A stretch of 64,000 nucleotides of DNA from contig JAKVBX010000004.1 of the NCBI GenBank assembly GCA_022446795.1, positions 72,662-136,661 of the forward strand, in the 5' to 3' direction. Both the position numbers and the translations under genes were made by a program. The notes beneath the pieces are model-generated. The model did no database searches, was not told where the DNA came from, and saw only the letters and a list, made by a program, of their open reading frames with translations. This DNA comes from Phycisphaerales bacterium (GTDB lineage Bacteria; Planctomycetota; Phycisphaerae; Phycisphaerales; SM1A02). Of this stretch, positions 45,054-53,128 are shown piece after piece (position 1 is the first letter of the stretch; each line of letters begins with the position of its first letter).

Positions 45054-46109
45054 ATGCCCCTCTCCCCGACTCGCTCCCCGCTCTCCAGCACGATCACCCG
45101 TGGCTTCACCCTGATCGAGGTCCTGGTTGTCATGAGCATCATCGTGGTCCTCGCCGGCATCCTGCTGGTGGCCCTGGGCTCGGCAACCGAGACCGCCAAG
45201 CGGGCCAAGAGCACGACCGGTCTCAACTCCTTCCGGGCCGCCTGCGACGCCTTCGCCTTGGACCACAACACCTATCCAGGTGTGCTGCCGGCAACCGCCC
45301 TGGACGGCTACCAGCTCACGAGTACGCAGAATGCCCTGCTCCACCTCATGGGTGGGTACCGGGTCTGCAACGACCAGTCACCCGCCAGTGAAATCGCGGC
45401 CTGTGATGCATATGAATCTGACTCGCTGAATGAAGGCCACACCGTCGTACCGATCCGGGACCTGGTCGATCCTGCTACCGGACTGACCTGGACACTCATC
45501 GTCGTCCCAACGCGAATGGGCGAAGGGCCCGTCATCAACAACAAGCCCTACAGCCCCTACTACGCGCCCAAGGAAAGTGAACTGGCCTTCAACGTCATCG
45601 GCGCTGATGACTACGCCTCCGGCCTGAACCGGATTCCCAACCTGGTCGATGCCTGGGGAACGCCGGTGATCTACATGCGGCGGGAGCGGACCGTCGGCCC
45701 CATGATGGCCTCCGATACGGAATCCGGCATGTTCTCGGTCAACGGGCAGCAGCTCTACCTGGCCTCCGAACGACTGGGCGAACTGGGACACAGCCAACTG
45801 CTGACACCGGGACCGGGCAGCCGACTGGCCTTCACCGCCGCTGGTGGATCGGAACCCGAGCCCACCGACGAACAACTTCGATGGCTCACGCTGCTCCTGA
45901 GCCACCCGAGCTTCTACGACCCCGACGTCCCGGAGTATGGCACGCCCCGCTCCGCCTACGTCGTCCTGTCAGCTGGCGAAGATGGCGTCTACATGGCCCG
46001 AAATGACGGACCAGTGAATTCCAGCGGTGCCTTCGACTACGACTACGAGGCGGCCACCCACGAAGACCTGAGTGACTTCGATGACATCGTCCTCTACGGC
46101 GGAGGCTGA
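45054..46109 (+). CDS. Type II pseudopilin-like protein with prepilin N-terminus
   Basis: 351 residues from the ATG at 45054, chosen because it gives a short basic leader, STITRG before FTLIEVLVVMSIIVVLAG. This fits the prepilin peptidase site G|F with Glu at position +5 and a hydrophobic helix. The rest is soluble, with many Gly, Pro and Tyr residues and repeated metal- or glycan-type motifs absent. Longer than a typical pilin, it resembles the planctomycete GspG-like/DUF1559-like proteins, but the DUF1559 signature is not clear. Role: pilus or type II secretion component or a surface protein. No secretion machinery is beside it. Confidence 0.75.
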   Translation: MPLSPTRSPLSSTITRGFTLIEVLVVMSIIVVLAGILLVALGSATETAKRAKSTTGLNSFRAACDAFALDHNTYPGVLPATALDGYQLTSTQNALLHLMGGYRVCNDQSPASEIAACDAYESDSLNEGHTVVPIRDLVDPATGLTWTLIVVPTRMGEGPVINNKPYSPYYAPKESELAFNVIGADDYASGLNRIPNLVDAWGTPVIYMRRERTVGPMMASDTESGMFSVNGQQLYLASERLGELGHSQLLTPGPGSRLAFTAAGGSEPEPTDEQLRWLTLLLSHPSFYDPDVPEYGTPRSAYVVLSAGEDGVYMARNDGPVNSSGAFDYDYEAATHEDLSDFDDIVLYGGG

Positions 46110-46125
46110 ACCCGTTCCGACCGGT

Positions 46126-46743
46126 TCAGGAAGACAACAGGCCGCGTTCTTCCAGCATTTCCAGGAGCCGGGCAACGGATTGCTCGATCGACAGTTCATG
46201 CGTCGGCAGCATGAGCTCGGGATCGGCCGGCGCCTCGTACGGATCATCGATGCCGGTGAACCCCTTGATCTCACCAGCGCGGGCCTTCTTGTAGAGCCCC
46301 TTGGGATCCCGCTCCTCGGCCACTTCAAGCGGCAGGTTGACGTAGACCTCGATGAAGTCGATGTTGGCCTCATCGTGTAGATCACGGGCGGCCTTGCGAT
46401 CAGCCTCGTAGGGGCTGATGAAGCTCGACAACGTGATCATGCCGGAATCAGCAAACAGCTTGCAGACCTCACCGATGCGACGGATGTTCTCGGCCCGGTC
46501 CTCGGCGGAGAATCCGAGGTTCTTGTTCAAGCCCATTCGGACGTTGTCGCCATCGAGGCGATAGGCAGGATGGCCGCGACTGATCAGGACCTGCTCCAGC
46601 GCGACGGCGATGGTGCTCTTGCCAGAAGCGGACAGGCCTGTGAACCAGATCGTGCAGCCCTTCTGCTGGAGACACGCCTGGCGTTCTTCCGTGGTGACAT
46701 TACCTTCATGCCACGTGAGATTTGTTCCAACCTGCTCAGCCAT
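46126..46743 (-). CDS. cysC: Adenylylsulfate kinase
   Basis: 205 residues. It phosphorylates APS to PAPS. P-loop GLSASGKST is at 36-44, followed by [36 protein letters not shown] and [36 protein letters not shown]. The start follows AGGGG. It is next to sat on the same strand, so both likely form a sulfate-activation operon; the 46-base gap lacks a terminator. PAPS is the donor for sulfotransferases such as the one at 60632-62116. Confidence 0.96.
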   Translation of the reverse strand: MAEQVGTNLTWHEGNVTTEERQACLQQKGCTIWFTGLSASGKSTIAVALEQVLISRGHPAYRLDGDNVRMGLNKNLGFSAEDRAENIRRIGEVCKLFADSGMITLSSFISPYEADRKAARDLHDEANIDFIEVYVNLPLEVAEERDPKGLYKKARAGEIKGFTGIDDPYEAPADPELMLPTHELSIEQSVARLLEMLEERGLLSS

Positions 46744-46789
46744 GTCCAGTCCCCTGGTAAAAATTCGTTACTCGTAGTAGTCGGCGACG

Positions 46790-47980
46790 TCAGGCGGTCG
46801 CGGCAGTCGAAGAGGCCCACTCGATCAGCACATCCGCAACCTCGGGGCGACTGAACTCGCCAGGTGGACGCTCACCCTTGGACAGCATCTCACGGACCTT
46901 GGTCCCGCTCAGGAAGACCTGGTCGTCCTTGATCTTCGGGAAGGTCTTGGCGGACACCATGCCCTGGGCCCGGTGGCTCCAGGCCGCATGTTCGAACCGC
47001 AGCGGCTCGACGAGGATCTCATCACGCCCGAACTGATTGAAGATCAGCTGGGCGTCATAAGTGCCGTAGTAATCACCGACCCCGGCGTGGTCCCGGCCGA
47101 CGATGAAGTGGCTGGCACCGTAGTTCTGGCGAATCAACGCGTGCAGCACGGCCTCGCGGGGACCGGCGTACCGCATGGCCGCCGGCATCACGGAGAGCAT
47201 CGTGCAGTCAGCGACGAAGTAATGCTCAATGATGGTCTCGTAGCACTTCATCCGGACATCCGCCGGAATATCGCCTGGCTTGGTCTCACCCACGAGCGGG
47301 TGGATCAGGATGCCATCGCAGATTTCCTGGGCACACTTGCAGAGATACTCGTGGGCCCGGTGAATCGGGTTTCGGGTCTGGAACGCGGCGACGCGTGACC
47401 AGCCGAGCTTGCTGAAGGCCTCACGAGTCTGGGCCGGCGACAAGCGGTAGGTCTCGAAGCGCTCGGCATCGCCGGACTCGGGCTCGGTTGTCAGGACCCG
47501 AACCGGGCCACCAACCAACCACTCTCCCTCGTCCATCACGGCCTTCACACCAGGATGCGCTTCATCCTCGGTACCGAAGACGTTGGGAATCTCGAGCTTC
47601 TTGTCGTGGGCATAGATGGACTCGATGTCGATGACTGCCAGAAGCGTGCCATCGGGATGGTGCAAGGCCGCCATCCCACCCTCCGAAAGGGTCGCCTTGG
47701 TCTCATCGTCCACGGCCAGCGTGATCGGAATCGGCCAGACTGTTCCATCGCTCAACCGCATGTCGCGGCAGATCGAAGTGAAGTCATCGGGGCCGACGAA
47801 TCCCTCCAGTGGACTGAAGGCGCCGGTGGCGATCATCTCCAGGTCGCAGACCTGCTTGGCCGAGAGCTCGATCTTCGGTGAGTCAGCAGCCTTCTGGCGG
47901 AGGGCGTCGGCATCGGCGCCCGATGCCATGCGGTCCACCAGCGAGCCACCATGCGGTGAGATAAGCGTTGATTGTGCCAC
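46790..47980 (-). CDS. sat: Sulfate adenylyltransferase (ATP sulfurylase)
   Basis: 396 residues from GTG 47980, with AAAGGGG nine bases upstream. It forms APS from ATP and sulfate. Motifs: VAAFQTRNPIHRAHEYLCK (the ATP-binding QTRNP and HxxH), GRDHAGVGDYYG, and the N-terminal PUA-like segment LSAKQVCDLEMIATGAFSPLEGF. It matches the single-subunit dissimilatory/assimilatory Sat family rather than CysD/CysN. Together with cysC it supplies PAPS. Confidence 0.96.
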   Translation of the reverse strand: MAQSTLISPHGGSLVDRMASGADADALRQKAADSPKIELSAKQVCDLEMIATGAFSPLEGFVGPDDFTSICRDMRLSDGTVWPIPITLAVDDETKATLSEGGMAALHHPDGTLLAVIDIESIYAHDKKLEIPNVFGTEDEAHPGVKAVMDEGEWLVGGPVRVLTTEPESGDAERFETYRLSPAQTREAFSKLGWSRVAAFQTRNPIHRAHEYLCKCAQEICDGILIHPLVGETKPGDIPADVRMKCYETIIEHYFVADCTMLSVMPAAMRYAGPREAVLHALIRQNYGASHFIVGRDHAGVGDYYGTYDAQLIFNQFGRDEILVEPLRFEHAAWSHRAQGMVSAKTFPKIKDDQVFLSGTKVREMLSKGERPPGEFSRPEVADVLIEWASSTAATA

Positions 47981-48104
47981 GAGATCAATCCCCTTTCGCC
48001 ACCCTGAAAAATGGCCAAGAGAGAAGCATAGGGAGACTCGGTATGGAGTGCAATGACATCCCCGGCAACCCCGCGGGAATCATCAGCCCAGTGGTTGGTG
48101 CCGA

Positions 48105-49154
48105 TCAACCCTCGCGATTGGAATCCGCGTCCTGATCCTGCTGGCGGGCCTTGCGACGCTCCTCCAGCAGCAGTCGCAGCCGCTTCCGCGTGGCCTCGTC
48201 CATGCCATCCTCAGCCGGGGATTCGCCACGACGATTGCCACGGCCTCTTCTGCCATTGTCACGACCGTCACGTCGGGTGCGTTGCTCAAGCGCCTTCCGC
48301 ATGACCTCCTGCTGCTGAGGGGTCAGGCCATTCCACAGCTGTTCCTGGAGCACCTTGGCCTCGGGCTGCTTGGCCTGGAGGGCCTGGAGCTCCTGCCGCA
48401 GCTTGAGCAGTTCCTCGGTCGGGTTGCTCCGGTCGGCGTAGCCTCGGATCTTCTTCTGGAGCTCCTCCATCTGAGCGCCGTACGTGTCACGGAACTTGCG
48501 GATCGATCGCTGCAGTTCCTGCGTGGAGTCCCGGGCAGTCGATCGCTGCTCCGGCGTGAGATCCAGTTCCATGTAGGCCGCCATCCACGCCCGCATGGGA
48601 AGCTGCCGGCTGCCCTGTCGTCCGGACCGACCAGTCCTGGGGAGCCCACCGCCTTCACGGGCGGCTTCCGGCTTCGCGCCCTGCGCGATCCACTTCTCGA
48701 TGGCGGCCACCTGTTCAGTGGTCAGCGGCTGACCATCTGGAGGCATGATGTCATCGTGTCCATCAGGCAAGGCGATGCGTTCCAGCAGACTGCTCTGCTG
48801 CGGCTTCCCGGGTACAACCACCCAGTCCCGCTCGGGACCGGTGAACATGGCCTCCACCGGAACAACCTGGACTCCGGCCTTCTGCTTCTGCTGACCATGG
48901 CAGTTGGCACAGCGGGCTTCCAGCAGAGCCTCAACAGACACGCCTGCCATCATGCCCGGTTGCATCTGGCCACCACCCCGGCTGGGACGGCCCATGCTGT
49001 CAGGCTCAATCGCCGGACCAGACAGGTCGTCGGCAGCATCACCGGATTTCGACTCGGATTCGGCCACCTGCGAGGGATCTGTCGGGTCGTATGCGGGCTC
49101 ATCCGCCGCCAAGCCGAGGGCCATCATGCCTGCCAGTACGAGAGTTGTGACCAT
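48105..49154 (-). CDS. Secreted c-type cytochrome-like protein with C-terminal coiled coil
   Basis: 349 residues; AGGAG is eight bases before the ATG. Signal peptide 1-17, an acidic linker, then haem-binding CANCH at 82-86 and a PDGHDDIMPPDGQPL segment, as in planctomycete cytochrome-c (PSCyt1-like) domains. Residues about 190-320 are helical, with Gln/Glu/Arg-rich sequence like Spy/LTXXQ-type periplasmic proteins (LTPEQRSTARDS, LTPQQQEVMRKAL). The C-terminus is strongly basic and disordered. It may serve as an electron carrier or haem-binding envelope protein; the exact role is unknown. Confidence 0.75.
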   Translation of the reverse strand: MVTTLVLAGMMALGLAADEPAYDPTDPSQVAESESKSGDAADDLSGPAIEPDSMGRPSRGGGQMQPGMMAGVSVEALLEARCANCHGQQKQKAGVQVVPVEAMFTGPERDWVVVPGKPQQSSLLERIALPDGHDDIMPPDGQPLTTEQVAAIEKWIAQGAKPEAAREGGGLPRTGRSGRQGSRQLPMRAWMAAYMELDLTPEQRSTARDSTQELQRSIRKFRDTYGAQMEELQKKIRGYADRSNPTEELLKLRQELQALQAKQPEAKVLQEQLWNGLTPQQQEVMRKALEQRTRRDGRDNGRRGRGNRRGESPAEDGMDEATRKRLRLLLEERRKARQQDQDADSNREG

Positions 49155-49269
49155 GGGGACTTCTCCTGGTCATCCGATCGCCGGCGACCGCTATCATCCT
49201 ACGTTCCCAGTGGGTCGTTCATCCCCGTCGAAACGGGAAGACGCGGCCCTCGGTACGTGAAACGGCGAC

Positions 49270-50355
49270 ATGACCCTCTCGAATGACCAACTGATGGCGG
49301 CGATGGCAACGGTCCAGGACCCTGACCTGGGGAAGGACCTGGTGACCCTGGGCATGGTGCGGGAGGTCTCCTGCACCGGCCAGGAGGTTGCTGTTCACGT
49401 CGAACTCACCACCCCCGCGTGCCCGATGAAGGACCGGATCCGGGACGACATCCATGCGGCCATCAAGGCAGCGGCCCAGTCGGCCGGTGTCGCCGAGCCC
49501 ACGGTGGACGTCACCTTCACCGCATCCGTGCGAGGTGGTGGTGACAGCGGTGCGCCCCTGCCGGGCGTTCGTCACGTGATCGCCGTGGGCGCCGGCAAGG
49601 GCGGCGTCGGCAAGTCCTCGGTCTCGGTCAACCTGGCCGTCGGACTCGCGAAGCTCGGCGCCCGGGTCGGACTGCTCGATGGTGATATCTACGGTCCTTC
49701 GCTGGAGACGATGCTCGGACTTGGCAACACGTCGCCGACCGCGCGGGGCAACATGCTGGACCCCTTCGAGGTCGCCGGCATCAAGGCGATGACGATCGCC
49801 CGGCTGGTCGATCCCGAGAAGCCGATGATCTGGCGTGGCCCCATGGCTCACAAGGCTTTTTCACAGCTCCTCATGCAGACCACCTGGGGCGAACTGGATT
49901 ACCTGTTCGTCGATCTGCCTCCGGGCACCGGCGACGTTCCGCTCTCGCTGGCCCAGCAACTCCCGTTGACCGGTGCGGTGATCGTCTGCACGCCCCAGCG
50001 TGTCGCACAGGATGACGCACGTCGTGCCGTCCGCATGTTCCAGCAACTGGAAGTGGGCATCCTCGGCGTCGTGGAGAACATGAGCTGGTTCCTGGCCGAT
50101 GACGGCACCGAGTACGACCTGTTTGGTCGAGGTGGTGCCGAGTCCATGGCCGCGGGCATGAATCTCCCCTTCCTCGGGGCCATCCCGTTGCACACCAGCA
50201 TGCGTCGACATGCCGACGAGGGAACGCCGGCGAAGAACTACGAGATCAACGACACCGTCACGACCGCGCTGACCACGCTCTGTGAGTCAACCGCGCAGCA
50301 GGTGTCGATCACGGCCATGAGTGGGTTGGTTCAGCCCACGATCTCCGTGCACTGA
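49270..50355 (+). CDS. Mrp/NBP35-type P-loop ATPase (ApbC) lacking the CxxC motif
   Basis: 361 residues. N-terminal MIP18/DUF59 domain (about 1-90, with ACPMKD), then the ATPase with GKGGVGKSS at 109-117 and DLPPGTGDVPL. The family carries Fe-S clusters bound at a CPxC in NMSYFxCPxC. Here the site reads NMSWFLADDG (about residues 270-279), so both cysteines are missing, while the rest (GTEYDLFGRGG, PFLGAIPL) is conserved. It may still work as an ATPase but is not expected to bind the cluster in the usual way. The gene is divergent from the cytochrome-like gene. Confidence 0.88.
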   Translation: MTLSNDQLMAAMATVQDPDLGKDLVTLGMVREVSCTGQEVAVHVELTTPACPMKDRIRDDIHAAIKAAAQSAGVAEPTVDVTFTASVRGGGDSGAPLPGVRHVIAVGAGKGGVGKSSVSVNLAVGLAKLGARVGLLDGDIYGPSLETMLGLGNTSPTARGNMLDPFEVAGIKAMTIARLVDPEKPMIWRGPMAHKAFSQLLMQTTWGELDYLFVDLPPGTGDVPLSLAQQLPLTGAVIVCTPQRVAQDDARRAVRMFQQLEVGILGVVENMSWFLADDGTEYDLFGRGGAESMAAGMNLPFLGAIPLHTSMRRHADEGTPAKNYEINDTVTTALTTLCESTAQQVSITAMSGLVQPTISVH

Positions 50356-50362
50356 ATCGAGA

Positions 50363-51811
50363 TCAGCTGAGAATCAGGACGGTGACCATCGTGATCACCA
50401 GGCCATTGCTGATGGCATGCATGATCATGGGCGCGATCAGGCTCGAACGCCATTCGCGAGCCAGGGCCAACGCCACACCAATGGTTCCCAGCACCGGAAT
50501 GGCCACCCAGCCCTGCGGGTGAATCGCGGCGAAAATCAAGCTACTCAGTGCCGCCGAGAAGACGATGCTCAACCAGGTCGACCACCGCTGTGTACCGCCT
50601 CGAAGGTGCCGATACAGGACCCCGCGGAACATGACCTCCTCGACCACCGGTGCGGCGACCGCCGCCAGCAGGTAGATCAGGATCAGTTCGCCCGTCGAGC
50701 CACCGGCGACGATTTCGAAGATGGGATGCGCCGGCCCGACCTCCGTCTGGAATCCGTTGGCACCATCGGCCAACCACTCGGAGAGTTTCAACAACCCCAG
50801 CGTGCCCGCGATGCCCATGGTGAGCAGCGGCAGCATCATGATGTACCCCGCGACACCGGAGCCGAGTTCACGCCAGAGCCCGCGTCCACGGGTCAGTCCG
50901 ACTTCGGTCATGACGGTCGACCAGGACAGGCCACGGATCGGAAGCCAGGCCAACGCCAGCAGGCTGAGCCAGAATCCGACGAATGCGCCACCCAGTCCCG
51001 TCCCGGTCTTCGCGGCAAGCAGCGAGAAGAGCAGGAAGAGCACGAGCCAGGCCGCGAAGGTCTCGACGAAGACGCCGGATGGGGTCCCACCCATGGCCAG
51101 TGGTTTCAACATGCGCCTGGCCACGAGGATGATCCCGACGATCAGGCCAGCCAGGCCAAGCAGTGCGAATAGACCCGCGAGGCAAAGCACGAGCACCAGG
51201 ATGATCGCGAGGCCCAGTGCCGCCGATCGCAACGCCTTCAGCGTTTCTTCGCCACCGGGCTGCGTCCCGGCTACCGTCAACTTCCCGAACCAGCCCAGGC
51301 GGTCGATGAGATGATCGCGGTCAGCCTGGGAAAGGACTGCATCATCCGACGTGAATGCCACCCCGAGCAGGTTGTTCGTGTCCTGCTCCCCCGGAGTCAA
51401 CTGAACACCCGCGTCCATGACCCTCACCTCGAGGCGGTGCAGGGCGTCAAGACCTTCCGAAGGACCGGCGAGGACGCCGGTCAATGCCACGGCCCGCTGC
51501 CGCTGTGCGACCGAGCCCATCTCCAAGGTTCTCAACTGTTCACTCGGGATCGCGTCTCCCTGCGATGACGCGAGTTGCTTGGCCCCCAGGAGAAACTTGC
51601 CTTGGAAGGTCATCAACCGGTCAGCCAGGGAAGACTCCTGCGCCTCCGTGGCCGATGGCTCCGGTGCCTCTTCGGGCATCACTGCCGGCAGCACTCCTCT
51701 CCAGACCACGACCAGGATCACGATCGCCCAGGCGATCCAGGCCAGCAGGGCCATGGGGCGTGGAGCAGACCGAGTACGATCAAGATCAGGGGGTGGGAGG
51801 TGTTCCGACAT
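50363..51811 (-). CDS. CPBP-family intramembrane protease-like protein
   Basis: 482 residues. One N-terminal span (about 22-42), a soluble region of about 140 residues, then about 7 hydrophobic spans. The CPBP/CAAX (Abi) motif EEVMFRG lies in VVEEVMFRGVLYRHLR, with a second conserved block FAAIHPQGW and a third in APMIMHAISNGLV, giving the Glu-Glu and His residues of the glutamic-type active site. Such proteins process prenylated or other membrane peptides or take part in bacteriocin defence. It is convergent with the Mrp gene, with eight bases between stop codons. The large soluble N-terminal extension is unusual. Confidence 0.85.
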   Translation of the reverse strand: MSEHLPPPDLDRTRSAPRPMALLAWIAWAIVILVVVWRGVLPAVMPEEAPEPSATEAQESSLADRLMTFQGKFLLGAKQLASSQGDAIPSEQLRTLEMGSVAQRQRAVALTGVLAGPSEGLDALHRLEVRVMDAGVQLTPGEQDTNNLLGVAFTSDDAVLSQADRDHLIDRLGWFGKLTVAGTQPGGEETLKALRSAALGLAIILVLVLCLAGLFALLGLAGLIVGIILVARRMLKPLAMGGTPSGVFVETFAAWLVLFLLFSLLAAKTGTGLGGAFVGFWLSLLALAWLPIRGLSWSTVMTEVGLTRGRGLWRELGSGVAGYIMMLPLLTMGIAGTLGLLKLSEWLADGANGFQTEVGPAHPIFEIVAGGSTGELILIYLLAAVAAPVVEEVMFRGVLYRHLRGGTQRWSTWLSIVFSAALSSLIFAAIHPQGWVAIPVLGTIGVALALAREWRSSLIAPMIMHAISNGLVITMVTVLILS

Positions 51812-51915
51812 GGAGGCGGCATCCTAGCCTCCAGCAGCGTCGGCCCGAGGGCCCGAGAATCACCCGTAAACGGGTCTGATGGTGCCTCCCCGGGGGGTGA
51901 AACCCCCTCTGGACC

Positions 51916-51943
51916 TTGACAGGGACGCCGTGAGCGGTATCCT
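51916..51943 (+). promoter_or_regulatory. Candidate sigma-70 promoter of rplM-rpsI
   Basis: TTGACA (51916-51921), a 16-base spacer, TATCCT (51938-51943). It lies about 95 bases upstream of the rplM ATG. The -35 box is a perfect match to the sigma-70 consensus. Confidence 0.6.
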
Positions 51944-51959
51944 CGTGGATTCGTCAGGC

Positions 51960-51985
51960 GGCCCCGCTGTCGGGGCCGTGTTGTT
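51960..51985 (+). promoter_or_regulatory. Hairpin in the rplM leader
   Basis: GGCCCCG (51960-51966) pairs with CGGGGCC (51971-51977) around a CTGT loop, followed by GTGTTGTT. It lies between the promoter and rplM, so it could be an attenuator or a ribosomal-protein binding leader. The alternative is a weak terminator of an upstream transcript. Confidence 0.4.
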
Positions 51986-52038
51986 CATTCGGATTCGAGT
52001 CCCGATGCCGGGACCTTGCCAGGAAAGGGCGGTTGGTC

Positions 52039-52470
52039 ATGCCACGCCAGACCACATTCGCCAAGAACGGTGACACCGATCGCGCGTGGCGTCATGTTGA
52101 CGCCGACGGTCAGATCCTTGGCCGCATGGCCGTCAAGATCGCCACGGTCCTCATGGGCAAGCATCGCCCTGGGTACACACCGCACGTCGATACCGGCGAC
52201 TACGTCGTCGTGACCAATGCCGAACATGTCGTTGTCACCGGCCGCAAGGCTGAGCAGAAGAAGGTCCTCCGCTACTCGGGTTACCCCGGTGGCCTGAAGG
52301 TCCGGACACTCGGCAGCGAAATGGAAAAGCATCCTGAGCGCGTCATCGAGTCCGCTGTTCGCCGCATGCTCCCGAAGACCCGGTTGGGCCGAGCCATGAT
52401 CAAGAAGCTCAAGGTCTACCGTGGTACCGAGCATCCGCACAACAACGCGATGCAACCGCTTGATTCCTGA
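52039..52470 (+). CDS. rplM: Ribosomal protein uL13
   Basis: 143 residues from the ATG at 52039. Conserved segments: RAWRHVDADGQILGRMAVKIATVLMGK, GDYVVVTNAEHVVVTGRKAEQK, and RRMLPKTRLGRAMIKKLKVYRGTEHPH. Length is normal for bacterial uL13. It is followed 41 bases later by rpsI, the classical uL13-uS9 pair. Confidence 0.97.
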   Translation: MPRQTTFAKNGDTDRAWRHVDADGQILGRMAVKIATVLMGKHRPGYTPHVDTGDYVVVTNAEHVVVTGRKAEQKKVLRYSGYPGGLKVRTLGSEMEKHPERVIESAVRRMLPKTRLGRAMIKKLKVYRGTEHPHNNAMQPLDS

Positions 52471-52511
52471 ATCCTCACTTCACCTAATCCCGTACAAGTG
52501 ACCTCGCCAGC

Positions 52512-53102
52512 ATGACCAGCGAAGAACAAGCCAAGCCCGCCCCGAGCGAACAGCCCAACGACGTTCCCGCGACGCCCGACTCGACCGAGTCCGTGGCGCC
52601 TGCACCCGAGGCCACGCCCGCCGAACCCGTCACACCTCCGGCTGACACGCCGACCATGCCCAGCGAACACCTGGAGCCGGCTGCGTCTCCCGCCGCCACC
52701 AAGCCCGCCACCTCCGGTGGTTGGTTCTGGGGTACCGGCCGCCGTAAGGCCGCCGTCGCCCGCGTGCGTATTCGCCCGGGAGACGGCAAGTTCGAGGTCA
52801 ACAAGCGTCCGATGACTTCCTTCTTCACCGAGGAACGGGACCACCAGGATCTCCTGAAGGTCCTGGAAGCCACGCGCACGACCGGACAGGTCGAGATCCA
52901 GGTCAATGTTCGTGGTGGTGGCTACACCGGCCAGGCCGGTGCGATCATCCTGGGACTGGGACGAGCCCTTCGCAACTACGACGGCTCGCTGGAACCGATC
53001 CTTCGCGATCATGGGTTCCTCACCCGTGACCCCCGCCGCGTGGAACGCAAGAAGCCCGGTCAGCCCGGCGCCCGCAAGCGTTTCCAGTTCTCCAAGCGTT
53101 GA
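52512..53102 (+). CDS. rpsI: Ribosomal protein uS9 with long N-terminal extension
   Basis: 196 residues. Residues about 71-196 are typical uS9: GTGRRKAAVARVRIRPGDG, NVRGGGYTGQAGAIILGLGRAL, and the C-terminal RFQFSKR that reaches the P-site tRNA. The first 70 residues are an Ala/Pro/Thr/Glu-rich low-complexity acidic tail not found in most bacterial uS9. No start codon with a good site lies between 52512 and the core, so the extension is probably translated. Function of the tail is unknown. It is the second gene of the rplM-rpsI unit. Confidence 0.95.
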   Translation: MTSEEQAKPAPSEQPNDVPATPDSTESVAPAPEATPAEPVTPPADTPTMPSEHLEPAASPAATKPATSGGWFWGTGRRKAAVARVRIRPGDGKFEVNKRPMTSFFTEERDHQDLLKVLEATRTTGQVEIQVNVRGGGYTGQAGAIILGLGRALRNYDGSLEPILRDHGFLTRDPRRVERKKPGQPGARKRFQFSKR

Positions 53103-53128
53103 TCGCGTTTACGCCGTCGACCGCCCCG

